Shown: positions 50,840-61,143 of the stretch, piece after piece | Position numbering within the stretch: the stretch's first letter is position 1 | How the letters are laid out: every line of letters begins with the position of its first letter | Source of the DNA: Poecilobothrus nobilitatus | Taxonomy: Eukaryota > Arthropoda > Insecta > Diptera > Dolichopodidae | Assembly (NCBI GenBank): GCA_947095535.1 | Contig: OX352774.1 | Span: forward strand, 68,572,416-68,636,415 | Direction of reading: 5' to 3' | DNA: 64,000 nucleotides | Notes under the pieces: generated by a model | What the model was told of the DNA's origin: nothing | Database searches by the model: none | What the model saw: only the letters and a program-made list of their open reading frames with translations | Position numbers and translations under genes: made by a program

Positions 50840-52722
50840 GGTGAAGTCACATTGCAAACATTGTATTCATAGTCTTCCACTTACAACATCGCCCCATGAT
50901 ATATTGCCAAAATTGCATTTCGAATCTTTAGATGTAGGGAAGGTTTTTGCTTCATCTGACGAGTCATCATATTCTATGTTTGGAATGGGTTCATCAGATG
51001 ATGATGATGATGACAGAAGACGCTTTCGAATATCTTTAGAAGTGGATGGTCTTGAAATTTTCTTTTTTTATGCATTTCATTTTTTGTTGCGGTGGCTTTA
51101 CCATGGTCTTAACTTTTTTTGACTTTTGAATTTTTTTTATACTTTCCCCCCCGTAGCTGTTTATAAGGTGATAATGTCAAGATACCAGTCTGAGTTTTTT
51201 TCCTCTGTTCGACTAAATTGCGCTATACTTGTACTCTGCATTGGTTGAATATTGTGTGCGGTTTCTATTTGATTTTCATCAGTTACTTTTTTTGTAAACG
51301 TCTTGAGTATTCTATCTACCGCTTGTATTTAATTTTTTTCACTATTAAGCTGATTATTTGGTTCCTGCATTGCTGAATCTGTTTGTGTTGCATTTTGACT
51401 TTCATTATTATCACCAGCTATGAAGTCAGCTTCCGAAAAGATATTTCTGTTAAAAGGATATATTTCCGTACTTATAACTATTTGTCCTGTTTGAATCTTT
51501 AAGTATGTATTTGTAAATAACTGGGCGCCCGAAATCACTTTTTCTCCACACTCCCTTGGAAATCTTATTTCTTCATTATTATATTTTTTTAGAGGTCCCA
51601 TAAAAGTTCTGTCTAATGGTTGAAGTTTGTGAGTAGAGTGGAGGGAGAGATATAATTATTACATTGTGCTGACCAATCACTTCTATGTTTCTGGTGTGGC
51701 TATAATGTCCGTCTAAAATTAGCAAAACTGATTCTATTTCAGATGGTTTTGAAAACTCCAAGAAATGAAGTAACTATATTTCGTAAAAATAGGCATTGAA
51801 CCCACCCAGAAATTTATTTTTTTTTCTAATGCATTTCTCTGCCACATAAATGTGAACAGGAAATTACACAGCCTTTCCTGTTCAGGCGAGGCTGTAAATG
51901 TCGTAAGGGGGAATAACTCTTACGACGTGTGTGGGATTCGAACCCACACTCCCTCGGTGTTTACAGCGTATATTATACGCTCTTACCCACTTTGCCACCG
52001 AGGCCCCACCACCCAGAAATGTAAGCATTTTAGAATCAGCGGGAGCGTTATTAATGTAAAGAGGATTTTGAATCTTTCTTGGAAAAATAAAATAATGGAT
52101 AATTAAATTTCCACCAGCACTCATGCAATTGATTACGGTTACAAGTGTTCCGCGCTCAGCTGAAGTCATCCCTCCTATTTGACGCTTGCCTTTTCTTGCT
52201 AAAATTTGTGGTTGTTTACTTTGTACAATAGCGAAACCAGTTTCATCAACATTCCGTATTCTTGAAGGTGGAATTTGGTTTTTGTGTAAATATTCTCAAG
52301 AATATCAAAGAATCCCGATCAAAAGACGTTCCGGTTGGTTGACGAAAACTTAATTTTTCTTTATGCCTTCGTGTAAAGCCGCAAAACCAATCTTTACCTG
52401 GATACTTATGTAAAACGGAAAATTTGTTTGGTGAATTGTTTTTTTGGGGCATCTGGAATTCCAAACTACAAATATCTCTTCTAGTAAGACATCAAAAACG
52501 ACTTTCCATTTTTTGTAAATATTTAACTATTTCTTCTTCAGTTTCTTGATTAAAAACAGGCTCTCGACCTAAGCGAATAGATAGAAGCTCATCTATAGAT
52601 TTGTTCCTTCTTGCCATGCGTTGGTGAGTTGGGTGCATGCGTTGCACTTCAAATGTTTTTGCTGCTAATTTTATACCCATTTCATTATTTCTAACCGCAG
52701 CTATTACCTTTTCCATTTGCAT
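50840..52722 (-). pseudogene. pogo/jerky-type DDE transposase, broken
   Basis: Read on the minus strand in several frames, order from the N-terminus: a psq-type helix-turn-helix region (52722-52492: EKVIAAVRNNEMGIKLAAKT...), a CENP-B-type DNA-binding part (52464-52320: PGKDWFCGFTRRHKEKLSFR...), the first catalytic Asp in NVDETGFAIV (about 52225), the TSAERGTLVT..NCMSAGG core, the second Asp in LLILDGHYSHT (about 51700), the third in HSTHKLQPLDRTF (about 51615), then a C-terminal tail with KDIRKR and a serine/acidic stretch ending near 50840. All three catalytic acids survive in the pieces, but the frame is broken, including between LPP and HSTHK, and a SINE interrupts it at 51814-52008. Inactive as it stands. 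Confidence 0.85.
51802..52020 (-). mobile_element. tRNA-derived SINE (family A), nested in the pogo element
   Basis: SINE 51814-52008 in minus orientation, flanked by a perfect 12-bp direct repeat CCACCCAGAAAT (51802-51813 and 52009-52020). On the minus strand the head reads GGGGCCTCGGTGGCAAAGTG with consensus A box TGGCAAAGTGG and B box GGTTCGAATCC. The body and AT-rich 3' end match the copies at 16.8 and 29.1 kb. It splits the transposase between the core and the second aspartate, so it inserted after the pogo element. The long perfect target duplication suggests it is comparatively young. Confidence 0.95.
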
Positions 52723-53603
52723 TTTGTTCTAATTTCTCACTTTCATAACTTTTTGTGGCCTTTTTAAAAATTCTAATCTAAAAAGAAAATTTGAATTTCA
52801 AATTGCATGTATGTACGTTATATGAGGCTAAATGGAATAGTATACCACAATACCGGAATTGCAGTGTACCACATTACCCTCAAGAGCACCCTTCAAGTAA
52901 AATTGAACAAAAAACAAATTTTAAAATAATGACAAAGAGAGGCAACCTTTTCCGATAACAATTTTAGACTGAGTAAAATTCCTAATCTGCTTGCAAAATT
53001 TAGTCATAAAACAAAAAAGCAAGCAAAAGTTTGTTATTTCAAAATTACAACGAAATAGAACATGTTCAGTTATGAATTATGATTCATTTAAGTCGGCTTA
53101 TAAATTAAAAATTATAGAACAACGAAATTGCATTGCTTAATCCGTCTCTCCAGACTAGTCCTCTTTCTTCTTTTTCAATTTAGTTTTTTCATTACGTTTC
53201 GTCCCTCTTTCCTATAAACTAATTTTGTGGTTTTGTAGTTTTAAAATTTTAGTCTTCTTTTTTTACACCAGAAATTTTAGAGTTGAAAAAAAGAATCTAC
53301 TAATGCAAGAACAAAATGAAATAAAAAATTTTTATGAGGGCCAGAAAACTACATAATATATTTTTTTTTTGACAATTTTATATACCTTTTTCTTCAAATT
53401 TCTTTTTAAATACGCACATATGTATAAAAAAAATAATAAAAAGGAATCTACTTTTTGAAGAACAGTATGGAAATAAAGCGGGGTTAAAAAGTAAAAAGAA
53501 TCTGAATCTCGAAGACTAGTCTGGAAAAAACCAATGAGTTATAACAAATAGATAGGTATACCACATTACCCGCCTATACCACAATATCCGAGACTAGTAT
53601 AAT

Positions 53604-54942
53604 AAACAAGTAAAAGTAACAGTAAGTCGATGCAACCGACTTATTTATACCCTACACCTAAAAAATTCAAATTAAATTAAAAATCCATAAGTTATTTTAG
53701 TTAGGTATTTAATATAACTAAGCTAAAAAAATAAATGCTTTTAGAACCTTTGTACAAAATTTCAGATTTCTATTTTTATTAAATTCGAAAATATGCTTGT
53801 TAGGTCTTGGGAAGTGTGTGAAGGCACGCGGACCACCACCCCAATTCATCTCAAATTTTAGAGACATCAACAGGGTAGAACATTCTTATATCAAATTTCA
53901 AGTTTATATATTTATTAATTTCGAAGATATGCTTGTTTGGTCTTAGGAGTTGTGTGGCAGATACCCGAACAACCATTCTAATTCATCTTAAATTTTGGAC
54001 AGATCAGGGATTCAGGAAACAACACCCTAGTACCAAATTTGAGGTTTCTATCTTTATTAATTTCGAAGATATGCTTGTTCGGTTTTGGGAGTTGTATGGG
54101 AGGTACCCGAACGACCACTCCAATTCATCTCAAATTTTAGGCAAATCAGGGATTTAGGAAACAGCACCCTCGTATCAAATTTGAAGTTCCTATCTTTATT
54201 AATTTCGAAGATATGCATGTTCGGTTTTGGGAGTTGTATGGGAGGTACCCCATACAACTCCAAATGAGCAAAATCGGACCATGGTTTCGGGTACCTCCCA
54301 TACAACTCCCAAAATCGAACACGCATATCTTCGAAATTAACAAAGATAGAACCTTTAAATTTGGTACAATGGTGTTCTTTCATGTTTGATTTATGACTCT
54401 GAAATTTGAGAGGATTTGGTCCATGGGTTCAGATTTTCGAAGATTCCGAACGAGCCCCAGAGGAAATCAGTATATCTCCAAAACCAACGAAGATAGAACC
54501 TTTAAATTTGGTACACTTTAATGTTTTCTTTATATCTCTGAAATTTGAGAGTATTTAGTCCATGAGTTAGAATTTTGGAAGCTTCCGAACGAGCCCCAGA
54601 ACAAACGAGATTATCTCCAAAACCAACAAAGATAGAACCCTTAAATTTAGTACAATGGTTTTCTTACATGTTTTCTTTATATCCCTAAGATGGATTTGAT
54701 GAATTGGAGTGGCAATTCGGGTACCTGACACACGTTTCCCAAGGACTAACAAGCATATCTTCGATATTAATAAAGATAGAAACTTGAAATTTTTCAGAAG
54801 GATGTCAAAGCATATCTCAAGAGGATGCTTTTACGTTCCTGAAATTCGAGTTGAGTAAGAAAGAAAAGGGAAGAAGTTCAAGCAGCTGCCGAAAAACTTA
54901 TATATTTTTAATTTAATTCGAATTATTCGGGTGTAGGGTATA
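53604..54942. mobile_element. Mini-me/DINE-like element with internal tandem repeats, copy 2
   Basis: Left TIR TATACCCTACACCTAAAAAA (from 53646) and right TIR GGGTGTAGGGTATA (to 54942) are inverted and extend about 45 bp inward (AATTCAAATTAAATTAAAAA on both sides). Outside the left TIR is the hairpin TAAGTCG..CGACTTA (53623-53643) preceded by CAAGTAAAAGTAACAG, the same block that follows the right TIR of copy 1. Inside, ~142-bp units (TTTCGAAGATATGCTTGTTC anchor at about 53921, 54063 and 54205) run in one direction, then switch orientation at about 54240-54310. The right-hand ~300 bp match copy 1 closely. No protein. Confidence 0.8.
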
Positions 54943-55689
54943 AATAAAAGAATTTAGCTATATGTAGATGTGTATGTATGTACATATATTAAATTTTTTA
55001 TAACAAAGTATTTTTCACTATTTATATATATTACTATTTATTCCAGTTTTAGTTCAGACTATGTATATTTTGTCCGCATTAATTTTATATGTAACCAAGT
55101 TGTACAGTTCAAACTGATTCCGGACTTTGGTTCATATTAGTAAATTTATTTTATATTATACTAAACTTTGATTTTCAAAAAAATCAATACATCTGAAATC
55201 ACCCAATAACTACACTATATATAAAAAATACTATAATACTTTCTCAAAAAGCTTTGATATATACATATTGAAAATTATAAAACAATTTAATTTAAAAAAA
55301 ATTTAAAGAAAAAAAAAAGGTTTGCTATTAAAGGTCAATAGACAGACAAAAATTATGTCTAAAGAATATAGTCACGAAAGGTGACGCAAAAAATGTTTTC
55401 CGCGTTAAAAAAAAAACTAAACTATAAAAAATATAAGTATTTCCTTAGTTTAGAATTTTAAAAAGGTATAAATTTAAAAAAAAAAAAAAAAATTTATAAT
55501 ATTCTGCAAAACCCAAATATTATGTATAAATTTTTGTATTTATGATGTGAGGTCAAATGGACTAAAATGAAAACAAAAAATAAGGGTTGGTTAAGTAGAT
55601 GTAAAATTTATAAAAATTCTTTTGTTGACAATCGTAAAATTGTTTTATTATTTTCTAGCACATTTTTCAAAAAAATTTTAAAAAATTTG
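54943..55689. other. AT-rich noncoding DNA
   Basis: Nothing recognised. The open frame at 55567-55764 spans the start of a repeat and is not supported. Confidence 0.5.
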
Positions 55690-56640
55690 ATAATTATTTT
55701 CACTCTATCCATCCGTCCGTTATTTCTCTGTCTCTCTGTCAGTTTACTTAGAAGTTTTGTATAATTTAAGATAAAATCATAAAATTTTAACCATAAGTAG
55801 GGCTCATGAAAAAATTAATGTTGTAGAACAATTTTTTTTATGTAGACCCACCCATTACGGAGCTACAGCCCCTTAAACTTTGAAAAAGCCCTATTTTTAA
55901 AAGCGTATGTCTCAGATTCTGTTTAACATATTTTTAATCTAAAAACCCATACGACAGGACTTTTTTTGTCTTTATTAATCATAAAAGTTAAACATGGTTA
56001 AACATATTTTTTAAATTTAATATTTAAATTTACCGTTATGTGAAAAAAAAATTTTGCAAGATTTTTTTTCCCTTCATATCTCAATAGCAAGGTTTCTCGA
56101 TGGAGCCTTGAAATTATGGATCAAAAATGTAACTTTGACACCTGACACCTGTGCGGATTTTTTTAAAATAAAACTCCAATAGAATATTTTTAAGTGTCTT
56201 AATAGCTTTTCTTAATTATATTATATATAAGGTTACGGAACTGCAGCACCACAAATTTGTAAAAAGCGCTGTATTCAAATATATGTAATATCTCAATTTC
56301 TACTAAATATTTTTTCAATCTAAAGAAGTTAACAAACAGGACTTATTAGTTATTATATTAACTTTATAAGTAAGTCAATTAAAAAAAAAACGATTTTTTC
56401 AAATTTAGTATTTAAATTTACTGTTATGAAAAAGAAGATTTTACAAGATATATATTTTTTCATTCATATCACCGAGCGATGCTTTTAGCCGGAACCTGGA
56501 AATTTTAAAAGGAGAGAGAAGGATCTTTCAGAATTAGCATAAGTTATCTAAAAAATATTTTTTGAACCTCCCCCTATTAGAGCTAAAATATTCACCTGTA
56601 CAAATTTTTTCAAAGTAATTATTAAACCTCTAACATTATG
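55690..56640. repeat. Degenerate repeat related to the large inverted repeat arms
   Basis: Starts near a decayed (ATCC/GTCC) run at 55709-55722. Two to three units of about 380 bp share the motif TTACGGAGCTACAGC (55856-55869 and, as TTACGGAACTGCAGC, 56233-56247) and AAATTTACCGTTATGTGAAA (about 56026 and 56411). The same two motifs occur in the arms at 23.2-26.8 kb in the same order. This is an older, single-orientation member of that family. Confidence 0.6.
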
Positions 56641-57509
56641 TTGTTTTAACTGACTTTTTTAATTATAAAGGATTTCCCTTAAAACTAAATAAACTGTCAC
56701 TAGGTTTTTCACAATTTTCTATATCAAATTCGAATAAAACTTTGATGCAAGTTACAATTCTAAACTGTTTTTAATGTGTTTTGGAAAATGTCAGCTTTTA
56801 AGAACCTTTTGTTTAGTCTCTGCCTTTGTTTGTTTTTTGTGTTTAGAATAAAGTTCAAGAGACTATGACGTATAGACACTATAAATAATAATATATATAT
56901 ACAATTTTTTTTTTTATTTTAATTATGAAAAAAAAAAACTTTATGTTGCGTGCTTATAAAAAATAAAACATAACCAATAAAATATGAATGAAATTGTTAT
57001 ATTTATTTTAAAATTTAATCGAAAAAAGAAAAAACCCAAAGTTTATTATAAAATTACACGTGCCTTCAAACTAAAATAAAATAAAATAAAATTTTATGAA
57101 TAAAATAGAAATATTATTTTGTATATGAACCGAAAACGGATTATTATATGTTGTTGTTGTAACTAGATAGCTTGTCTAGTCGCCTTTCTTGTAGCTCGAT
57201 CTTCATAATCAATAATCATTTAAATTGTACGTGTATCTGATTTGTCACTTGTACCATACTTGTTTTTATGCAGTATTTCCATATAGTGAAAATTTAGTTT
57301 AATGATTCCTTTTATAAAAAATTTTAAAGAATTTTTAATTATTTTCTATCGTCATTTATAGGTTATAGCACGTAATAGGCTACAGCATTTATTGTAATAT
57401 CATTAAAAATATATTTAATTGTTGACATCATCGTTAGCGCAGCCGTAAAACATATTAGCAAGTTATTTTATTTAAATATAGTTACATTTCATAGTTATAG
57501 TTACTTACT
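56641..57509. other. AT-rich noncoding DNA
   Basis: No gene, RNA or element recognised. Confidence 0.5.
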
Positions 57510-57905
57510 ATCCAGCCAATGGTGTAGTGGTTAAGACACCGGCCTTTCATAGCAAAGGTGTCGGGTTCAAACCCCAGCTGGGTCATATAGATTAATAAAA
57601 TAATATAAATTTTTCTTATAAATTATAATACATAATTATTAAAATATAATTAAATTAAAAAATAAGCATATATTATGTCTTATAAATTATAATTAATATC
57701 ATATTGTAATATATAATAAAATAATAATAAAATATAATTCTTGTGTAAGATAATAGATGGAGTAGACCTAAGGAAACGTCTAGTCTTGTACAATAGCTAC
57801 AGCCGAGTAATGAACGGCTTAATGAAATAATGATTCCAGAAACTGAAGCTGACTCAAATATGAATATTAAATGACTTAGTGGATGCTCAAAAAAGAAAAA
57901 AACAC
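57510..57905 (+). mobile_element. SINE-like element (family B) with tRNA-like head
   Basis: 57510-57583 is tRNA-like: ATCCAGC pairs with GCTGGGT as a 7-bp acceptor stem, A box TGGTGTAGTGG is at 57520-57530 and B box GGTTCAAACCC at 57564-57574. The anticodon arm (GCCTT..AAGGT) encloses an 8-base loop and the T-stem is short, so a working tRNA is unlikely. After an AT-rich stretch, 57792-57890 matches the retroposed copy at 31.7 kb (CAGCCGAGTAAT, GAAACTGAAGCT, TTAGTGGATGC) and ends in an A-rich tail. The head and body could belong to one SINE or be neighbours by chance. Confidence 0.5.
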
Positions 57906-59104
57906 TTTATTTTTCTAATCTAGTAATAACTGTATTTTAAAAAATTTGTAACGGGCTGAATTTTTTTATTTTTGTTGGCTAACCGTTACTATTTTACGAC
58001 TAACTAAAAATTCGCATTAGTACAATATTTTTTTATTTTTTATTACGTACATAGGGTGTCTGGAACTCAAGTAGGCGCACTGCACTCAGAGATTGGGAGT
58101 ATTAAAATAAACAAAAAATTGTACTGGAGGAGGAGGTCTATTGTGGAACCTTTTCGAGATATGAGGAGTTAAAGATTTTTTAGAGACTTTTCATAAAAAA
58201 ATCTATAACTTTTGAAAAATTATTTTAAGATTTTTATCCATTTTATAATAATATTAAAATTAAAAATTTTATTCGTACATACATATATTTATATTATATA
58301 TGTATGTATATATATATAGATATATGTATGTTTATGTATTCTATACCCAACAAAATAATAATATATGAGGAACTCTAACATTTAATCCCTTTACTTATCT
58401 GATTATACAATAATTTTTGAAATAATAGAATAGCAATGATAGAAAATCAACATATTTAAATTAAATCTTTATATACTTATGTGTTTATATATGTGTGTAT
58501 ATTATATGTATATATATCATATGTATATGGATATCTATAATAGGTAATATTAGTCAGAAAAGATTTTTTTTTTTAAAGTATTATTGTAAGTGCGTTTAAG
58601 TGTAGCTAATAAATTCAATGTCATGACCTTGCTCTTAAATGCAAAATGAAACTAAAAACAATCTTTAAATTGTAAAAGTGAAGAAAAAAATTCAATTGAA
58701 ATCATGCAGCGCACTTATATTATGTATAAAAAATAAATTTGGATATATTATTTCTGTGATTAATATAAATAAAAATAGAAACAGTATTGTCGCCTTTTAT
58801 TGTTATTTTTTTTTTTCTAAATTAATGCTGTAAGAGTAAAAGTAATTTGGATCAATCTTATTTAACAACAATTTGTTCGATACTTCGATATTTTAATTTT
58901 TCTTATAAATTTTTCGGCATCAATTGAAATATTTTTTTGTGGGATTTTAAAATTATTATTTCTAAACATACTAATAATGTAATAAGTCATCTATACTGTA
59001 ATTCACGAACTTAAATAAGATAATTAACGTAAAAATATTGAAATATAAATTTCATTAAAAATATTAAGGCTTAGCAATCAGAATGTTTATTATTGTTGGA
59101 AAAA
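57906..59104. other. AT-rich noncoding DNA
   Basis: A GGGTGTCTGGAACTCAAGTA stretch at 58053-58072 looks like the end of some repeat, but no partner end was found. The rest is AT-rich with TATG/TATA runs. Confidence 0.45.
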
Positions 59105-59830
59105 TTTAAACGTCTTTCAGAGGCATACACCTAGTAATACCGCCAGATAGCGTTGGACTTTATAATCATCCAAAACCTCCTTTAAAACCAAACTTTAGAT
59201 TAGGACCTTTAATACATATCTACAGTTTGGTTTATGGAATAGGAATGTAGGATTTTGTATACACATATAAGTTACCAACTTTATATTAATATTTCTATAA
59301 GCTGTGTTACGCTATTTTAGAAGAATCCACATTGTTAGAGGTGGTCATTTGTTGTATTTTTGTTTCGAATAGAAAAACTTTAAGCGAAGGTTAATAGTTC
59401 AATTTCTTTAGAACAGATGTTTATCCGTACAAGATATTTATAAAATAAGGCCACGCAATGGCTTAACTGTATACAGCGATGGCTGATTGGAGTGAGCTTT
59501 ACGGTAACACTGGAATAATTAATAAGACGAATAACTCTGTTTTGCACATAGCTAACGTAATGTACATTTTTTAGATATTGAGAAAATCTCGTGTAGGAAA
59601 GTTAGTTTTACAGTGATAGAAAAAATCGAAGCATTTAACTGCATCTCTAGGTATATCAAAAATAATTAAATTAAGTGTAACATAATCTGAATATACCAGT
59701 ACAATTATACCAGTACAAGAAGTAATCAAAAGGTTTAGTATATAAAACAAATAAATCCAAAAACTAAAGGTGAATAAGAATTGATTTAATGGATGTCTTA
59801 TTATGTTCCTCATAAAGGAGCAATGAAAAA
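59105..59830. repeat. Dispersed repeat copy 3 with eroded coding potential
   Basis: 59140-59260 matches copies 1 and 2 (CCTTTAAAACCAAACTTTAG, ACCTTTAATACATATCTACA). 59571-59813 on the minus strand is an 80-codon frame with hydrophobic stretches and IFDIPRDAVKCFDFFYHCKT, related to the FDIANGTAKCFDL remnant in copy 1. The product is not recognised. The frame is probably a fragment of an element protein. Confidence 0.5.
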
Positions 59831-60578
59831 AAAAAAAAAAATCTGAATACCAATATCGAAATTTTCAACTTTTCTTCATGTTATATTGTGATCACTGATC
59901 AGTAATAACTGTAGAATAGTCAATACAATAGTTGGATTTGATGATTTGAATATAAAAATTTAAATTAGTTTTAAATTTTTTTTTTTAAATATTTATTTAT
60001 TTATTGTTTATATGGTCACGCCATCGGAACTAAAATCAAAAATTTTTTTATTATACAATTTCAATAGAAAAACAGGATAATAATTGTTGCATGAATAAAA
60101 TACATTAAAATAAAAGTGAAATATGCATTTATAAGAAATAAATCTTAGAGAGAAAAAAAATAGATATATTTTATAAATATATTTTATTTACGTATATATT
60201 ATATATGTATAAAAAAAAGTTTAAAAAATTTATTTTGTTGAAACTTTCTTTAAAACCTTAAAAAAATTATTTGAAAAACTTTAAATCTAAATTTTAAATC
60301 TTTATTTGTATATATATATATATTAAACCTTTATGTATTGTATATTTTATTTTAAATAAGGGACATGATTTATAATACATACATACATATTATGTATTTC
60401 CTATTTTTCAAAATTTTTGGTATTGGGATTATTCGATTAAGTTTAATTATAATTTTTTATGATTTTTTAGTATTATAATTCTTTCCATCTTTTATTTCCT
60501 GTTTTTTATAATATATTACATACTAATATTTAGCATTTTAATTTCTCAATAAATTTTTCTTAATATTATATACATATA
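59831..60578. other. AT-rich noncoding DNA
   Basis: Nothing recognised beyond TA-rich runs. Confidence 0.55.
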
Positions 60579-61143
60579 TATTGTTAGTTGGTGACAAAAT
60601 CCATAAATCGAAATTCATAAATAAAAATCCAAAAGCCGAAATCCACAAAAAAAAAATCCATAAATTAAAAAATGTACAAAAACTATTATATAAATTTGAA
60701 AGTTCTTTCTAATAATTTTTATTGCATATATATTTCAACATCATCACTGCTTTATAGCAGCGGGGGTTATCGCCCCCAAGCCCGCGATAAACAAATTATT
60801 TAACCCTGATTTTGTAACCAACTCAGAAGTCCTTCCTAATTATCGCTTTTACATATATATTTACACAACAAATAATTTAAAATAGTGGGGGCTACCGCCC
60901 CTAAATCTCGCTAAACAAATTATTAAACCCTGATTTTGTAACCAACTCTAAAGTCCTTTCTTATTATTTTTACATACATACATATTTCAACAAACTATAG
61001 TACAAACTATAAATTTTTTTTGTGATTTTTTTTTAAGATTTTTTTTTATTTTGGATTTTTTTTTTGTGGATTTTTTTATTTTGTTGCAAAAATCATTATG
61101 GATTTTGTTTTTTTGTGGATTTTGGAATTTATCCATATTGTTA
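60579..61143. mobile_element. AATCCATA-bounded inverted-repeat element, ~550 bp
   Basis: TATTGTTA occurs at 60579-60586 and 61136-61143, a possible 8-bp target duplication. Inside, the left side repeats AAATCCATAAAT/AAATCCACAAA motifs and the right side their inverses (TGGATTTTG, GTGGATTTTGGAATTTATCC). The centre holds two units sharing CCCTGATTTTGTAACCAACT (60804 and 60928), the same sequence as in the tandem units of the 7.9-9.1 kb element, and short GC-rich hairpins (GGGGGTTATCGCCCCC near 60764). The terminal few bases do not pair perfectly, so the exact ends are uncertain. Confidence 0.6.

Larger units (their letters stand above)
50367..53597 (-). mobile_element. Decayed pogo/Tigger-like DNA transposon, ~3.2 kb
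   Basis: The left end (50367-50396, with CGGGTATTGTGGTATACC) and right end (53552-53597, reverse complement CTCGGATATTGTGGTATA) are inverted and lie next to TA. Copies of the 11-bp motif TGTGGTATACC or close variants recur subterminally: plus orientation at about 50386, 50586 and 50609; inverted at about 52838, 52855, 53554 and 53574. Repeated transposase-binding-like sites at both ends are typical of Tc1/mariner/pogo relatives. The interior carries a broken transposase on the minus strand. Confidence 0.82.

Noticed and set aside
51882..52169. 95-codon ORF spanning transposase and SINE
   Set aside because: A fusion caused by the SINE insertion; the SINE part is tRNA-like sequence bounded by a 12-bp target duplication.
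54057..54383. 108-codon and overlapping ORFs
   Set aside because: They arise from ~142-bp repeat units and an inverted junction in a noncoding mobile element.
57510..57583. Functional nuclear tRNA gene
   Set aside because: A and B boxes and acceptor stem are good, but the anticodon loop has 8 bases, the T-stem is short, and the following sequence matches a poly(A)-tailed repeat. A SINE head is more likely.
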